NCBI RefSeq assembly: GCF_011751765.2
Contig: NZ_CP061169.1
Location: forward strand, 2,976,001-3,040,000
Reading direction: 5' to 3'
DNA length: 64,000 nt
Source: Paramicrobacterium chengjingii
Lineage (GTDB): Bacteria; Actinomycetota; Actinomycetes; Actinomycetales; Microbacteriaceae
Shown: positions 8,374 to 15,669 of the stretch, piece after piece
Position numbering within the stretch: the first letter of the stretch is position 1
How the letters are laid out: each line of letters starts with the position of its first letter
Notes under the pieces: model-generated
Seen by the model: only the letters and a program-made list of their open reading frames with translations
What the model was told of the DNA's origin: nothing
Database searches by the model: none
Program-made: the position numbers and the translations under genes

Positions 8374-9335
8374 ACCTGGCGCGATCGCGCCGCCTTCTGT
8401 TCGTCGGGGGCAAGGGCGGCGTCGGAAAGACATCCGTTTCGTCTGCGCTTGCCCTTGCCTACGCGCGTCACGGCGGTCGTGTACTGCTTGTCTCCACTGA
8501 CCCGGCTCACAACCTCGGCCAGGCCTGGGACCAATCGCTCTCCGACGGCGCAACGCGAGTGTTCACGCAGGAGAACGGACACGTGGATGCTGTCGAGATC
8601 GACCCGCAGGCAACGATCGAACGTCATTTCGCCACCGTTTCGGCGACAATGATGCGTTTACTTCCCGACCGCCTTCACGCGTCTGCTCAACAGCACCTTG
8701 ACCAGGCGAAATCAGCACCCGGCAGCCACGAGTCTGCCGTGCTGGAGCGCATTGCCGAGCTTGTCGAGACAAGCCGCGATTCGCACGACCTCGTGATCTT
8801 TGACACCGCACCATCGGGTCACACGCTGAGGCTCCTTTCGCTCCCCGAAAAGCTCACAACGTGGACGGAGACGTTGCTCGCCAGCCGCGACCGTTCGGAG
8901 CGATTCGCTGCGGCGGCTCGAAGCGTCGTCGGCACGAAAGATGACGAACCGTCGGCAGACGCGGAACTGCGTCGAACGCTCATTGCCCGTCGCGACCGAT
9001 TCGAGCTCCTGCGTGGTCTCGTCACCGACTCGCTCGCCACGTCGTTCATTGTTGTGAGTATCGCCGAGCGACTTCCCATCGCCGAGTCGATCGACGTGGT
9101 GCAACAGCTCACCGTACTCGGCATTGACACTTCATCGATCGTCGTCAATCGCCGCTCTCCCTCCGATGCCGGTGATGTGCTCGCCGAGCGGCGCGCGCGC
9201 GAGGAGCAGCACATCGCCCGGCTGCGCGCTGCTGTCGGAAGCATCCCATTGATTCAGGTGCCGTTACTCGCCGGAGACCTGACGGGTGCCGACTCTCTCA
9301 GCGAGCTCGCCGTTTGCCTCACCGCCGCGGCTTAA
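8364..9335 (+). CDS. ArsA/Get3-family ATPase
   Basis: A 323-aa P-loop ATPase with the deviant Walker A GGKGGVGKT (residues 15-23, signature Lys17), the STDPAHN switch region and the later switch FDTAPSGHTLRLL. It has one ATPase domain, like Get3 and the single-domain bacterial ArsA relatives. The arsenite-binding Cys triad of true ArsA is not visible and no arsR/arsB gene is near, so arsenite export is unlikely. It overlaps the CC-tail gene by 10 nt, which suggests translational coupling and a role with CstA, for example in membrane insertion or energising; that role is inferred. Confidence 0.88.
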   Translation: MLLDLARSRRLLFVGGKGGVGKTSVSSALALAYARHGGRVLLVSTDPAHNLGQAWDQSLSDGATRVFTQENGHVDAVEIDPQATIERHFATVSATMMRLLPDRLHASAQQHLDQAKSAPGSHESAVLERIAELVETSRDSHDLVIFDTAPSGHTLRLLSLPEKLTTWTETLLASRDRSERFAAAARSVVGTKDDEPSADAELRRTLIARRDRFELLRGLVTDSLATSFIVVSIAERLPIAESIDVVQQLTVLGIDTSSIVVNRRSPSDAGDVLAERRAREEQHIARLRAAVGSIPLIQVPLLAGDLTGADSLSELAVCLTAAA

Positions 9336-9387
9336 CGATGCGCCAGTCGGAACCATTTCCGGCCGGTTGATGTCTCGTGCAAAACCG

Positions 9388-9534
9388 TCAGGCGGTGCGG
9401 GCCATCTTGCGAATGCGACGGCGGCGCCGACGCCAATGCCGGTGGGCGTCAGCCACCCATTCGGGCAGCTTCAGCCGCTCGCGTTCGACGACGGCTTGTA
9501 CCTCCGGCGACAATGCCATTGGTGCGGGATACAT
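9388..9534 (-). CDS. Small basic protein, unknown function
   Basis: A 48-aa frame with ATG at 9534 and GGAG six bases upstream. The chain has a polar helix (SPEVQAVVERERLKLPEWV) and a very basic C-terminus, DAHRHWRRRRRRIRKMART. The good ribosome site and helix-plus-basic-tail composition favour a real gene, possibly nucleic-acid binding. It fills an otherwise empty 270-bp gap between two convergent genes. I recognise no family. Confidence 0.5.
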   Translation of the reverse strand: MYPAPMALSPEVQAVVERERLKLPEWVADAHRHWRRRRRRIRKMARTA

Positions 9535-9607
9535 CGTTCACTCCGATCTCTGGATTTAATTGTCCTCCTCCCTCACGAGCGTTGCAATACCCCCGTTTGG
9601 CGTGTGA

Positions 9608-10237
9608 TCAGCGTGGATCGGTGGCGTCGTGGAGCAGGCGCGGGCATTCGCCACCTGGTGACGTGAGAAGCTCGAAGTGCCAGGGTTCATTGTCGAATAC
9701 GCGGCACAGTCCCCATGCGCTGCCGTGCTCGTCCATCCACGCTGCGGCATCCCACGAACCGATGTCGACGGCGTCACCGCTGACATGGCGGGACTCCTGT
9801 GGAGTGCTGACCCAGCGCCGGGCCTCATCTTCTGTTCCATACTCTGTGACCGCCTCGGCGAGCAGCTGCTTTTGATAGGAGATGCTGCGCCACCCCGAGT
9901 TGACGAAGACGGTGATTCCCTCGGCTTCAGCGCCGCGTGCGGCATCCTGAATCGCATCAAGCAGTCGGGAATCGAGGTTTGCGATTGCCGCATTGCTGGT
10001 GTCGAACGGTGTCAGACTCGCGCCGTCATCGATGTGACCGTCGCCCTCGACAAGCGTTGCCCCCGGCGCAGCGCCGCCCACGTCAGACTCTGTTGAGCCG
10101 TGACGGTCGCTCTCGTCAACGGCAGGCTCTGCACAGGCAACGAGTCCAAGAGAAACGACGGCGACAATCGCGAACGCTGTGCTGGCGCGCGCTGCCGGGC
10201 TGCTGTTGGTCGTGCGGTGAAAGTGCATTTTATTCAT
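9608..10237 (-). CDS. vanY: VanY-like D-Ala-D-Ala carboxypeptidase lipoprotein (M15)
   Basis: A 209-aa zinc peptidase that would trim the terminal D-Ala from peptidoglycan stem peptides outside the cell. It has a signal ending in lipobox LVAC (Cys35), then SGWRS (114-118), the zinc motif SRHVSGDAVD (His151, Asp158) and EPWHFE (catalytic Glu184, zinc His187), the full M15B set. ATG 10237 is chosen because the signal peptide begins there; the longer frame adds 28 polar residues. It lies 108 bp downstream of the response regulator, on the same strand as the D-Ala-D-Ala ligase and alanine racemase, so it is probably part of the same operon or regulon. Confidence 0.85.
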   Translation of the reverse strand: MNKMHFHRTTNSSPAARASTAFAIVAVVSLGLVACAEPAVDESDRHGSTESDVGGAAPGATLVEGDGHIDDGASLTPFDTSNAAIANLDSRLLDAIQDAARGAEAEGITVFVNSGWRSISYQKQLLAEAVTEYGTEDEARRWVSTPQESRHVSGDAVDIGSWDAAAWMDEHGSAWGLCRVFDNEPWHFELLTSPGGECPRLLHDATDPR

Positions 10238-10345
10238 GCTTTCGACGCTACGAACTGCGGCGCCCCGCTCGCCTCCAGCCACGGTGCTGGTGTGCTGCCC
10301 GCGGGTACCGCGCCTCGGCACCTGCGACTCAGAGATCTCGGACGT

Positions 10346-11011
10346 TCAGATGATTCCGTGCTCGTAGGCGAACACGACGATCTGCACGCGGTCGCGCAAC
10401 CCGAGCTTGCGCAGCACCGCACCAACGTGGGTCTTAACCGTCGATTCGCTCATGAACAGGTGCGCCGAGACTTCGGAATTGGAATAGCCGCTCGCCACTG
10501 CGTCGAACACGTCACGCTCTTTTGCCGTCAGAGCGTCGAACTCCTCTGGCGGCGCTGCACGCGCGACGAACTGCGCGTCGAGAAGGGTCGAAAGGTCGCG
10601 CGGGGCAAGCACCGCGTTTCCTGCATGCACGGTCCGAATCGCGTCAATCAGCATCGTCGGCGTCGTGTCTTTGAGCATGAATCCGCTCGCGCCGTGGCGA
10701 ATTGCCGTCGCCGCGCGGTCGTCGAGATCAAACGTCGTCAGCACGATGATGCGAACGGGGCGGTTACGGTGGCGAGAACTCTCTTGCCTCAGAATCTGCT
10801 TTGTCGCCTCGACGCCGTCGAGCTCCGGCATCCGAATGTCCATCAGCACGACATCCGGCTCGTGCTTGTCCACCAGCCCAATGGCTTCGCGCCCGTCTTT
10901 CGCCGTGGCAACAACCTCCATGCCATCGTGAGCGTCGACGATGATGCGCACTCCCTCGCGAAAGAGATCCTGGTCATCGACGAGCAAAACACGAATCGTG
11001 TCTCCGGTCAT
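10346..11011 (-). CDS. NarL/FixJ-type response regulator
   Basis: A 221-aa protein with a receiver domain (acidic pair Asp12/Asp13, phospho-acceptor Asp58 in VVLMDIRMP, switch Thr in VLTTFD, Lys in GFMLKD). A C-terminal LuxR-type HTH begins LTAKERDVFDAVASGYSN and contains SESTVKTHVGAVLRKLGL. It overlaps the histidine kinase gene by 4 nt (ATGA) and is its cognate partner. The downstream VanY-like gene and upstream ligase/racemase genes are the obvious targets. Unlike VanR of resistance operons (OmpR type), this one is of the NarL type. Confidence 0.93.
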   Translation of the reverse strand: MTGDTIRVLLVDDQDLFREGVRIIVDAHDGMEVVATAKDGREAIGLVDKHEPDVVLMDIRMPELDGVEATKQILRQESSRHRNRPVRIIVLTTFDLDDRAATAIRHGASGFMLKDTTPTMLIDAIRTVHAGNAVLAPRDLSTLLDAQFVARAAPPEEFDALTAKERDVFDAVASGYSNSEVSAHLFMSESTVKTHVGAVLRKLGLRDRVQIVVFAYEHGII

Positions 11012-12255
11012 GCGTGAGCCTCCGACGCGGTGTCATTCAGCGCCCTCACGGGCAGCGTTGCGGTAATCGTAAACCGGCCATCGCCCGGCACTCGGTCGGC
11101 GAGCACGTCGAGCCGCCCGCCCACAGATTCAAGCCGTCGCCTCATTCCGTTCACGCCGTTCCCCTGTGGTGCGGGTTCTTGGGTGGTCTCAGACGACACG
11201 TAGTTCGCGACGGTGATCACGAGCGTATCTCCCCATTCACGAGCGAGGTACACCGGCGACTCACGACGCCCGTGTTTGATGGCATTCGTCAGCATCTCCT
11301 GCACGACACGGAACGCCACGGCAGCCAGCTCGGGGGGCAACGGTCGGGCATGCCCCGTGTCTGTCACGACAATCTCCGTACCGCTCATACGCGTGGCGTC
11401 GATGAGCTCGTCAAGGTCGCTTCTGCCGTGCGATTCCGTGTCAGGCGACGCGAGCACCGCGCGCACTTCCTGCAGCGACGAGCGCGCAGATACCGCGATA
11501 TTCGCCATCGTGCGCTTGAGAGCGTCGTCGCCGTCAAGAAACTGTGCCGACTCGGCCTGCGCGAGAATCACCGTCAGCGAATGGCCGACAACGTCATGCA
11601 CGTCGCGAGCAAGCCGGGCCTGACTCTCCCGTAGCTCGGCGATCTCCGCCATCTGCAGGCGAGCCTGTTCCGCGCTCAGGGCTTCCTGTTCGGCAATCGT
11701 CTGTGATCGTTTGGATTCGCGGGCCGCTCCCCCGTATCGCATCGCGAGTCCGGCGAGCCACGGGATCGCGAGCATCGCAGCGACGCCGGGAGTGATGACG
11801 AACTGCCAGGGCGTGCCCGCGTCTATCAGGGGAATGAGGATGTTGCGAAGCACGCGGGTTCCCCAGACACCCGTCGACAATGTCCCGATGAACGCGACGA
11901 TAACGAGTGTGGCCGCAAGCAGCGAGATGCCGCTCGCCCACACGAGCCCCCTGCTTCCGTACCGTGCAAGCAGAAACGCTATGACGACGATCGTCGCCTG
12001 CACAAGCAGGATGTCGGTTGCCGTCACGATTTGAACAACGAGCGTCACCCACACGAGGCCAAGCGACAGCCAGCCCGCGTGACGCGCACAGGCGACGGCG
12101 ACAGCGACACCGATAACAATGAGTAGCGGGGCGATGCTGCGGTCGTATCCCGCCATTCTGAGGCTCAGCGTCTCCCACGCACCAAGGCCGGCGACCACAA
12201 GCGCGAAGGAAAGATCGGGGGCCCAACCTCGAGCCAACGGTGATCCCATGCTCAC
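11008..12255 (-). CDS. Sensor histidine kinase, HisKA_3 type
   Basis: A 415-aa kinase with about five or six membrane segments in residues 15-175, a coiled linker, the dimerisation box RLARDVHDVVGHS with phospho-acceptor His220, and a HATPase_c domain (N box MLTNAIKHG, G box GNGVNGMRRRLE). There is no large extracellular loop, so it resembles membrane-sensing kinases such as those responding to envelope stress. The GTG start overlaps the ligase stop as GTGA (12252-12255), and its stop overlaps the regulator start as ATGA. ATG 12249 is an alternative start. Confidence 0.92.
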   Translation of the reverse strand: MSMGSPLARGWAPDLSFALVVAGLGAWETLSLRMAGYDRSIAPLLIVIGVAVAVACARHAGWLSLGLVWVTLVVQIVTATDILLVQATIVVIAFLLARYGSRGLVWASGISLLAATLVIVAFIGTLSTGVWGTRVLRNILIPLIDAGTPWQFVITPGVAAMLAIPWLAGLAMRYGGAARESKRSQTIAEQEALSAEQARLQMAEIAELRESQARLARDVHDVVGHSLTVILAQAESAQFLDGDDALKRTMANIAVSARSSLQEVRAVLASPDTESHGRSDLDELIDATRMSGTEIVVTDTGHARPLPPELAAVAFRVVQEMLTNAIKHGRRESPVYLAREWGDTLVITVANYVSSETTQEPAPQGNGVNGMRRRLESVGGRLDVLADRVPGDGRFTITATLPVRALNDTASEAHA

Positions 12256-13229
12256 ATTATGACTGCTTTGGCTGGCTGACGCCGTGGTCGACCCAGCGCC
12301 TCCTCGATGAGAAGATCCAGAAGAGCCGAATAGTCGATTCCGATGACGTCGAACATGCGTGGAACTTGGGACTGCGCGGTGAAACCAGGAGTGGTGTTGG
12401 CCTCAATCAGAACTGGTCCGTCTGAGGTCACGAAGAAGTCGATGCGCGCAAGCCCCGCGCAACCCAGAACCTGGTACACACTCAAAGCGGCATCTTCCAG
12501 ACGCGTGCGCGCCACATCATCCAGCTGAGCTGGTACAACGAAATCCGCTGAGCCACCGTATTTTGCATCGGTGTCGAACAGTCCGTCGGCTCGGATCTCG
12601 AGAGCAGGCGACACGATGAAGGAGCCGTCGACCCGTCGCATCACCGCGACGTCGATTTCCCGCCCCATAGTCACGTCTTCGACAAGCACCCGCGTGTCGT
12701 GCTCGAATGCAGCGCGTAGCGCGCCGGCAAGCTGGCTCTCTTCGCTGACCAGTGCTACACCAACGCTTGATCCGGATGCTACCGGTTTGACCACGACGGG
12801 GCCGGTGAACGTGTAGGTGTGCGCACCCGATCTGTCGAGCAGAATCCCGGGAGCCGTCGCCACGCCGACGGTCTCGGCCAGTAGCTTCGTGACGTGCTTA
12901 TCCATCGCGATCGCTCCCGCGGCCACGCCTGACCCTGCATACGGCACATCTGCCGACTCGCAGAGCGCGGCCAACTGTCCGTCTTCGCCGTGAGGTCCAT
13001 GCACGAGCGGAAGCACAACGTCGCACCGAGAGAGCTCACCCATAGCGTGGGCGAATCCCCTGTCACATCCGGCCGAGTCGAGCCAGCGTCCATCGCGATC
13101 GATCGTCAGACTGACGACCTCGTAACGGCCGGGATCAAGAGCGGATGCTGCTGCCGCCGCGGACGCGAGCGAAACGTCGTGCTCGTTGCTTGTGCCTCCT
13201 CCGATGATGGCCACCGTCACTCTCGTCAT
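12252..13229 (-). CDS. ddl: D-alanine--D-alanine ligase
   Basis: A 325-aa ATP-grasp ligase that joins two D-Ala for peptidoglycan precursors. Visible motifs are IIGGGTSNEHDVS (Glu16), LVHGPHGEDGQLAAL, the ATP-binding VVKPVASGSSVGVA and the metal site RIDFFVTSDGPVLIEANTTPG (shown here as two adjacent pieces: RIDFFV and LIEANTTPG). The omega-loop has Lys223-Tyr224 (DAKY), the D-Ala (or D-Ser) pattern, not the His of D-lactate ligases such as VanA. The ATG overlaps the racemase stop (ATGA), which excludes the longer 360-aa frame. A second ddl elsewhere in the genome is likely but cannot be seen. Confidence 0.92.
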   Translation of the reverse strand: MTRVTVAIIGGGTSNEHDVSLASAAAAASALDPGRYEVVSLTIDRDGRWLDSAGCDRGFAHAMGELSRCDVVLPLVHGPHGEDGQLAALCESADVPYAGSGVAAGAIAMDKHVTKLLAETVGVATAPGILLDRSGAHTYTFTGPVVVKPVASGSSVGVALVSEESQLAGALRAAFEHDTRVLVEDVTMGREIDVAVMRRVDGSFIVSPALEIRADGLFDTDAKYGGSADFVVPAQLDDVARTRLEDAALSVYQVLGCAGLARIDFFVTSDGPVLIEANTTPGFTAQSQVPRMFDVIGIDYSALLDLLIEEALGRPRRQPAKAVIM

Positions 13230-14374
13230 GCTGCTTCCTCGTTGAGCGATGCGTGGTTCGTCGTGCGGCGAGTCACCCGCTCGCCGACCCGCGTCATGAT
13301 CTCGTGCTCGATCGTTCCCGACCAGTCCGCCCACTCCCGAACAGTTGGCTCGCCGTCCGCGCCGGAGCCGAACACGACTGCAGGTTCACCGATTTCCCCG
13401 CCCTCACGGCCCAGATCGACGACGATCTGATCCATTGAGACCCGTCCGACGACAGGCCGTCTCGTACCTCGAACAAGCACTTCCCCACGCTCGGCTGAGC
13501 TTCGCGGGATCCCATCGGCATAGCCGAGTCCAATCAAGCCCAGTCGCGTTGATTCCGTCGCCTTCCACTCGAGTCCGTAGCCAACGCTGGTTCCGGCTCG
13601 CACCGAGCGCACGCCGATCAGCGGGGCTGCGAGTGTCATCGGGCTCTTCAGGTGGACGGTGCGAGAGAGGTCGATACCCGCGAGGCCAGCCCCGATGCGA
13701 CACATCGTGTGGTGGGATCCCGCAACGGTGAGCGCCGCGGTGGTCGCGCCAAGGTGCCTCATGCTCGCCGTCAATCCGGTCAGTCTCGCGATGTCAGTGC
13801 CCCAATCGAAGAGTTCGCAGCCGACTCGGCTGCTGGGAGCGCCCAAGTTGTCGCCCTCGGGAAGATGCCCCATCACCCCGACTACCTCGATGCGCCCCTC
13901 GAGCTCGTTCTGTCGCGCCCGACGACAGAGATCGATCCACAGTGCGGGATCAGCGCCGTCTCTCGTCAGCCCGGTATCGAGATGCAGGTGCACGCACGCG
14001 CGGCCGGCCGCTTGCGCGACGGCCCGAAGCTGATCGACGCTCGAGACCGCGACGTCGATGCTGGCTTCGGCCGCTCCAGCGTAATCCGCTTCGGTCGGGT
14101 GATTGAGCCAGCTGAGCACTCGCGCGGAGAAGCCCGCGTCGCGCAGAGCAAAGCCTTCGTCCAGACTCGTGACTCCGAGGCTCGTCGCTCCGTTCTCGAG
14201 CGCCGTGCGAGCGACGTCGCGAGCGCCAAGCCCGTAGCCGTCTGCCTTCACGACGGCCATCAGCTCACCGCCAATGTGATTCGAGAAGAACTGCGTGTTG
14301 GCAGCGATGGCTGTCAGGTCGACGGTAAGCAGGGGCGTCGGCATTCTGAAATTCGTCGTGAGCGGAATGGTCAT
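13226..14374 (-). CDS. alr: Alanine racemase
   Basis: A 382-aa PLP enzyme converting L- to D-alanine. The cofactor Lys43 lies in AVVKADGYGLG, the second catalytic Tyr266 in SVGYGLEW, and the C-terminal domain has GLGYADGIPR and GRVSMDQIVVDLG. It is the first gene of a tightly overlapping operon with ddl, a two-component system and a VanY-like peptidase, so its product feeds the ligase directly. The promoter should lie in the 126 bp up to the FGE gene end. The motif HLPEGDN replaces the more common HFA..D region. Confidence 0.93.
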   Translation of the reverse strand: MTIPLTTNFRMPTPLLTVDLTAIAANTQFFSNHIGGELMAVVKADGYGLGARDVARTALENGATSLGVTSLDEGFALRDAGFSARVLSWLNHPTEADYAGAAEASIDVAVSSVDQLRAVAQAAGRACVHLHLDTGLTRDGADPALWIDLCRRARQNELEGRIEVVGVMGHLPEGDNLGAPSSRVGCELFDWGTDIARLTGLTASMRHLGATTAALTVAGSHHTMCRIGAGLAGIDLSRTVHLKSPMTLAAPLIGVRSVRAGTSVGYGLEWKATESTRLGLIGLGYADGIPRSSAERGEVLVRGTRRPVVGRVSMDQIVVDLGREGGEIGEPAVVFGSGADGEPTVREWADWSGTIEHEIMTRVGERVTRRTTNHASLNEEAA

Positions 14375-14500
14375 GATCCGAGATTAGGAAAACCATTGGT
14401 CTCGTCACCTCAGCCAAAGGTGCCGAAGACCTCATCGCTCGGATGATGTGCCCGCAACGCGGATGCCAGCGGCCGCGGGTGTTTCTGCCTCTCTCGAACC

Positions 14501-15493
14501 TCAGCGCGAACGCGCGCAGCGGAACCCGAGGTGTGTCGTTGCCGAGTCTTCGGTCTGCGGTGACCGCGCCGCCGGTCGATACCGCTGGCAATACTCGGGG
14601 GCGCACAGGTGAGATCCGCCCTTCGTCACGTGGCTGATGCTGGAGTCGGGAAGCGCCGACGTCGGGCTGCCCGTGATTTGTCGTGTTGACTCCGGCCCGC
14701 ACCCACACCCGCATCCGTTCCCTGCCGAGGTGTCAGCCGCCGCTGTCGAGAGAAGCGACCGGCCCAACGGTGCCGGGATGCTCGCCTCGAGAGCCGCTTC
14801 GCGGTGACTCGCGGTGAAGCGACTCGATGTCCACTCCCACACGTTGCCGATCATGTCGACCAAATCGTAACCATTCGGCGCGAACAAACCGACGGGAGAC
14901 GTTCCCTTCCAGCCCCTGGCACCCGTGTTCTCGTAGGGGAATCTCCCCTGCCAGGTATTTGCACGCAATTCTCCTGCCGGCATCATGTCATAGCCCCAGG
15001 CAAAATCGGCACCGTCGAGCTCACCGCGGGCTGCACGCTCCCATTCCTGTTCTGTAGGCAGTCGCTTCCCCGCCCACGCGGCGTAGGCTGCGGCATCCGT
15101 GTAACAGACCTGCACGACCGGGTGATCGTCTTTGCCCTCAATGCTCGAGTCAGGGCCGAATGGATGCTGCCAGTCGGCACCGGGCACCCAGCCCCACCAC
15201 GCGCGCCAATTGCGCAGGTCGACAGGCCCGTCCGTCTCATGAAACACAAGGCTGCCCGGTGCACGATCGGCTTCGCTCAGCTGAGGGAACTCCTCAGCAT
15301 CGAGACCCCGCTCGGCCACGGTGGCGAAACCCGTGGCCTCGACGAAAGCGCGAAATTGCCCATTGGTCACAGGGTGCCGATCGATGAGAAACTCATCGAC
15401 GCGCGTCATGAATACCGGCCCCTCCTCGGGATAATACCCTTCTGACCCCATACGGAACTCGCCCGCGGGAATTCGCACCATGTCGTCGTGCAT
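14501..15493 (-). CDS. Formylglycine-generating enzyme (FGE), sulfatase activator
   Basis: A 330-aa oxidase that converts the Cys of a CxPxR motif in sulfatases to formylglycine. Landmarks are MVRIPAGEFRMGSEGYYPEE, HPVTNGQFRAFVE, CYTDAAAYAAWAGKRLPTE, GNVWEWTSSRF and the copper-binding active-site pair KGGSHLCAPEYCQRYR (Cys297 and Cys302), all as in aerobic FGE. A Cys-rich insert GNGCGCGCGPES (Cys261, 263, 265) lies just before the active-site block. ATG 15493 has GGAGG at five bases and the domain starts at once, so the longer 383-aa frame is rejected. It is divergent from the MHS transporter/sulfatase pair and is the only FGE in the window. Confidence 0.93.
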   Translation of the reverse strand: MHDDMVRIPAGEFRMGSEGYYPEEGPVFMTRVDEFLIDRHPVTNGQFRAFVEATGFATVAERGLDAEEFPQLSEADRAPGSLVFHETDGPVDLRNWRAWWGWVPGADWQHPFGPDSSIEGKDDHPVVQVCYTDAAAYAAWAGKRLPTEQEWERAARGELDGADFAWGYDMMPAGELRANTWQGRFPYENTGARGWKGTSPVGLFAPNGYDLVDMIGNVWEWTSSRFTASHREAALEASIPAPLGRSLLSTAAADTSAGNGCGCGCGPESTRQITGSPTSALPDSSISHVTKGGSHLCAPEYCQRYRPAARSPQTEDSATTHLGFRCARSR

Positions 15494-15597
15494 CGAAACC
15501 TCCGCTCGCGGCGCAGACATCAGCGCCGTCACCGTTTCCACTCTAACTGTCGGAGCAGAACGGTGGCGCGGGGTGGACGCCAGCCAGGTTCGTGTTC

Positions 15598-15634
15598 TAT
15601 AGTCAATGGGATCGATTCCGGAATCGATCCCATT
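15598..15634 (+). promoter_or_regulatory. -10 TATAGT followed by a 30-bp perfect palindrome (operator)
   Basis: TATAGT lies at 15598-15603. It is followed at once by a perfect palindrome at 15605-15634 whose left arm is AATGGGATCGATTCC and whose right arm is its exact reverse complement. Each arm holds ATCGAT, a LacI-family-like core. It lies between the divergent FGE and MHS-transporter genes and would cover the transcript start of the transporter, so it is the best candidate operator for the LacI protein at 19328. Confidence 0.7.
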
Positions 15635-15669
15635 TCGCATTTGCTGCTTCACTTTCGATGAGGAGAATC

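Noticed and set aside
8364..9335. An arsenite efflux ATPase
   Set aside because: Only one ATPase domain is present, with no visible metal-binding Cys triad and no arsB, arsC or arsR nearby.
9608..14374. A vancomycin-resistance (D-Lac) cluster
   Set aside because: The ligase has Lys-Tyr in the omega loop, vanH and vanX are missing and the regulator is not OmpR-type. I call it a D-Ala operon only.
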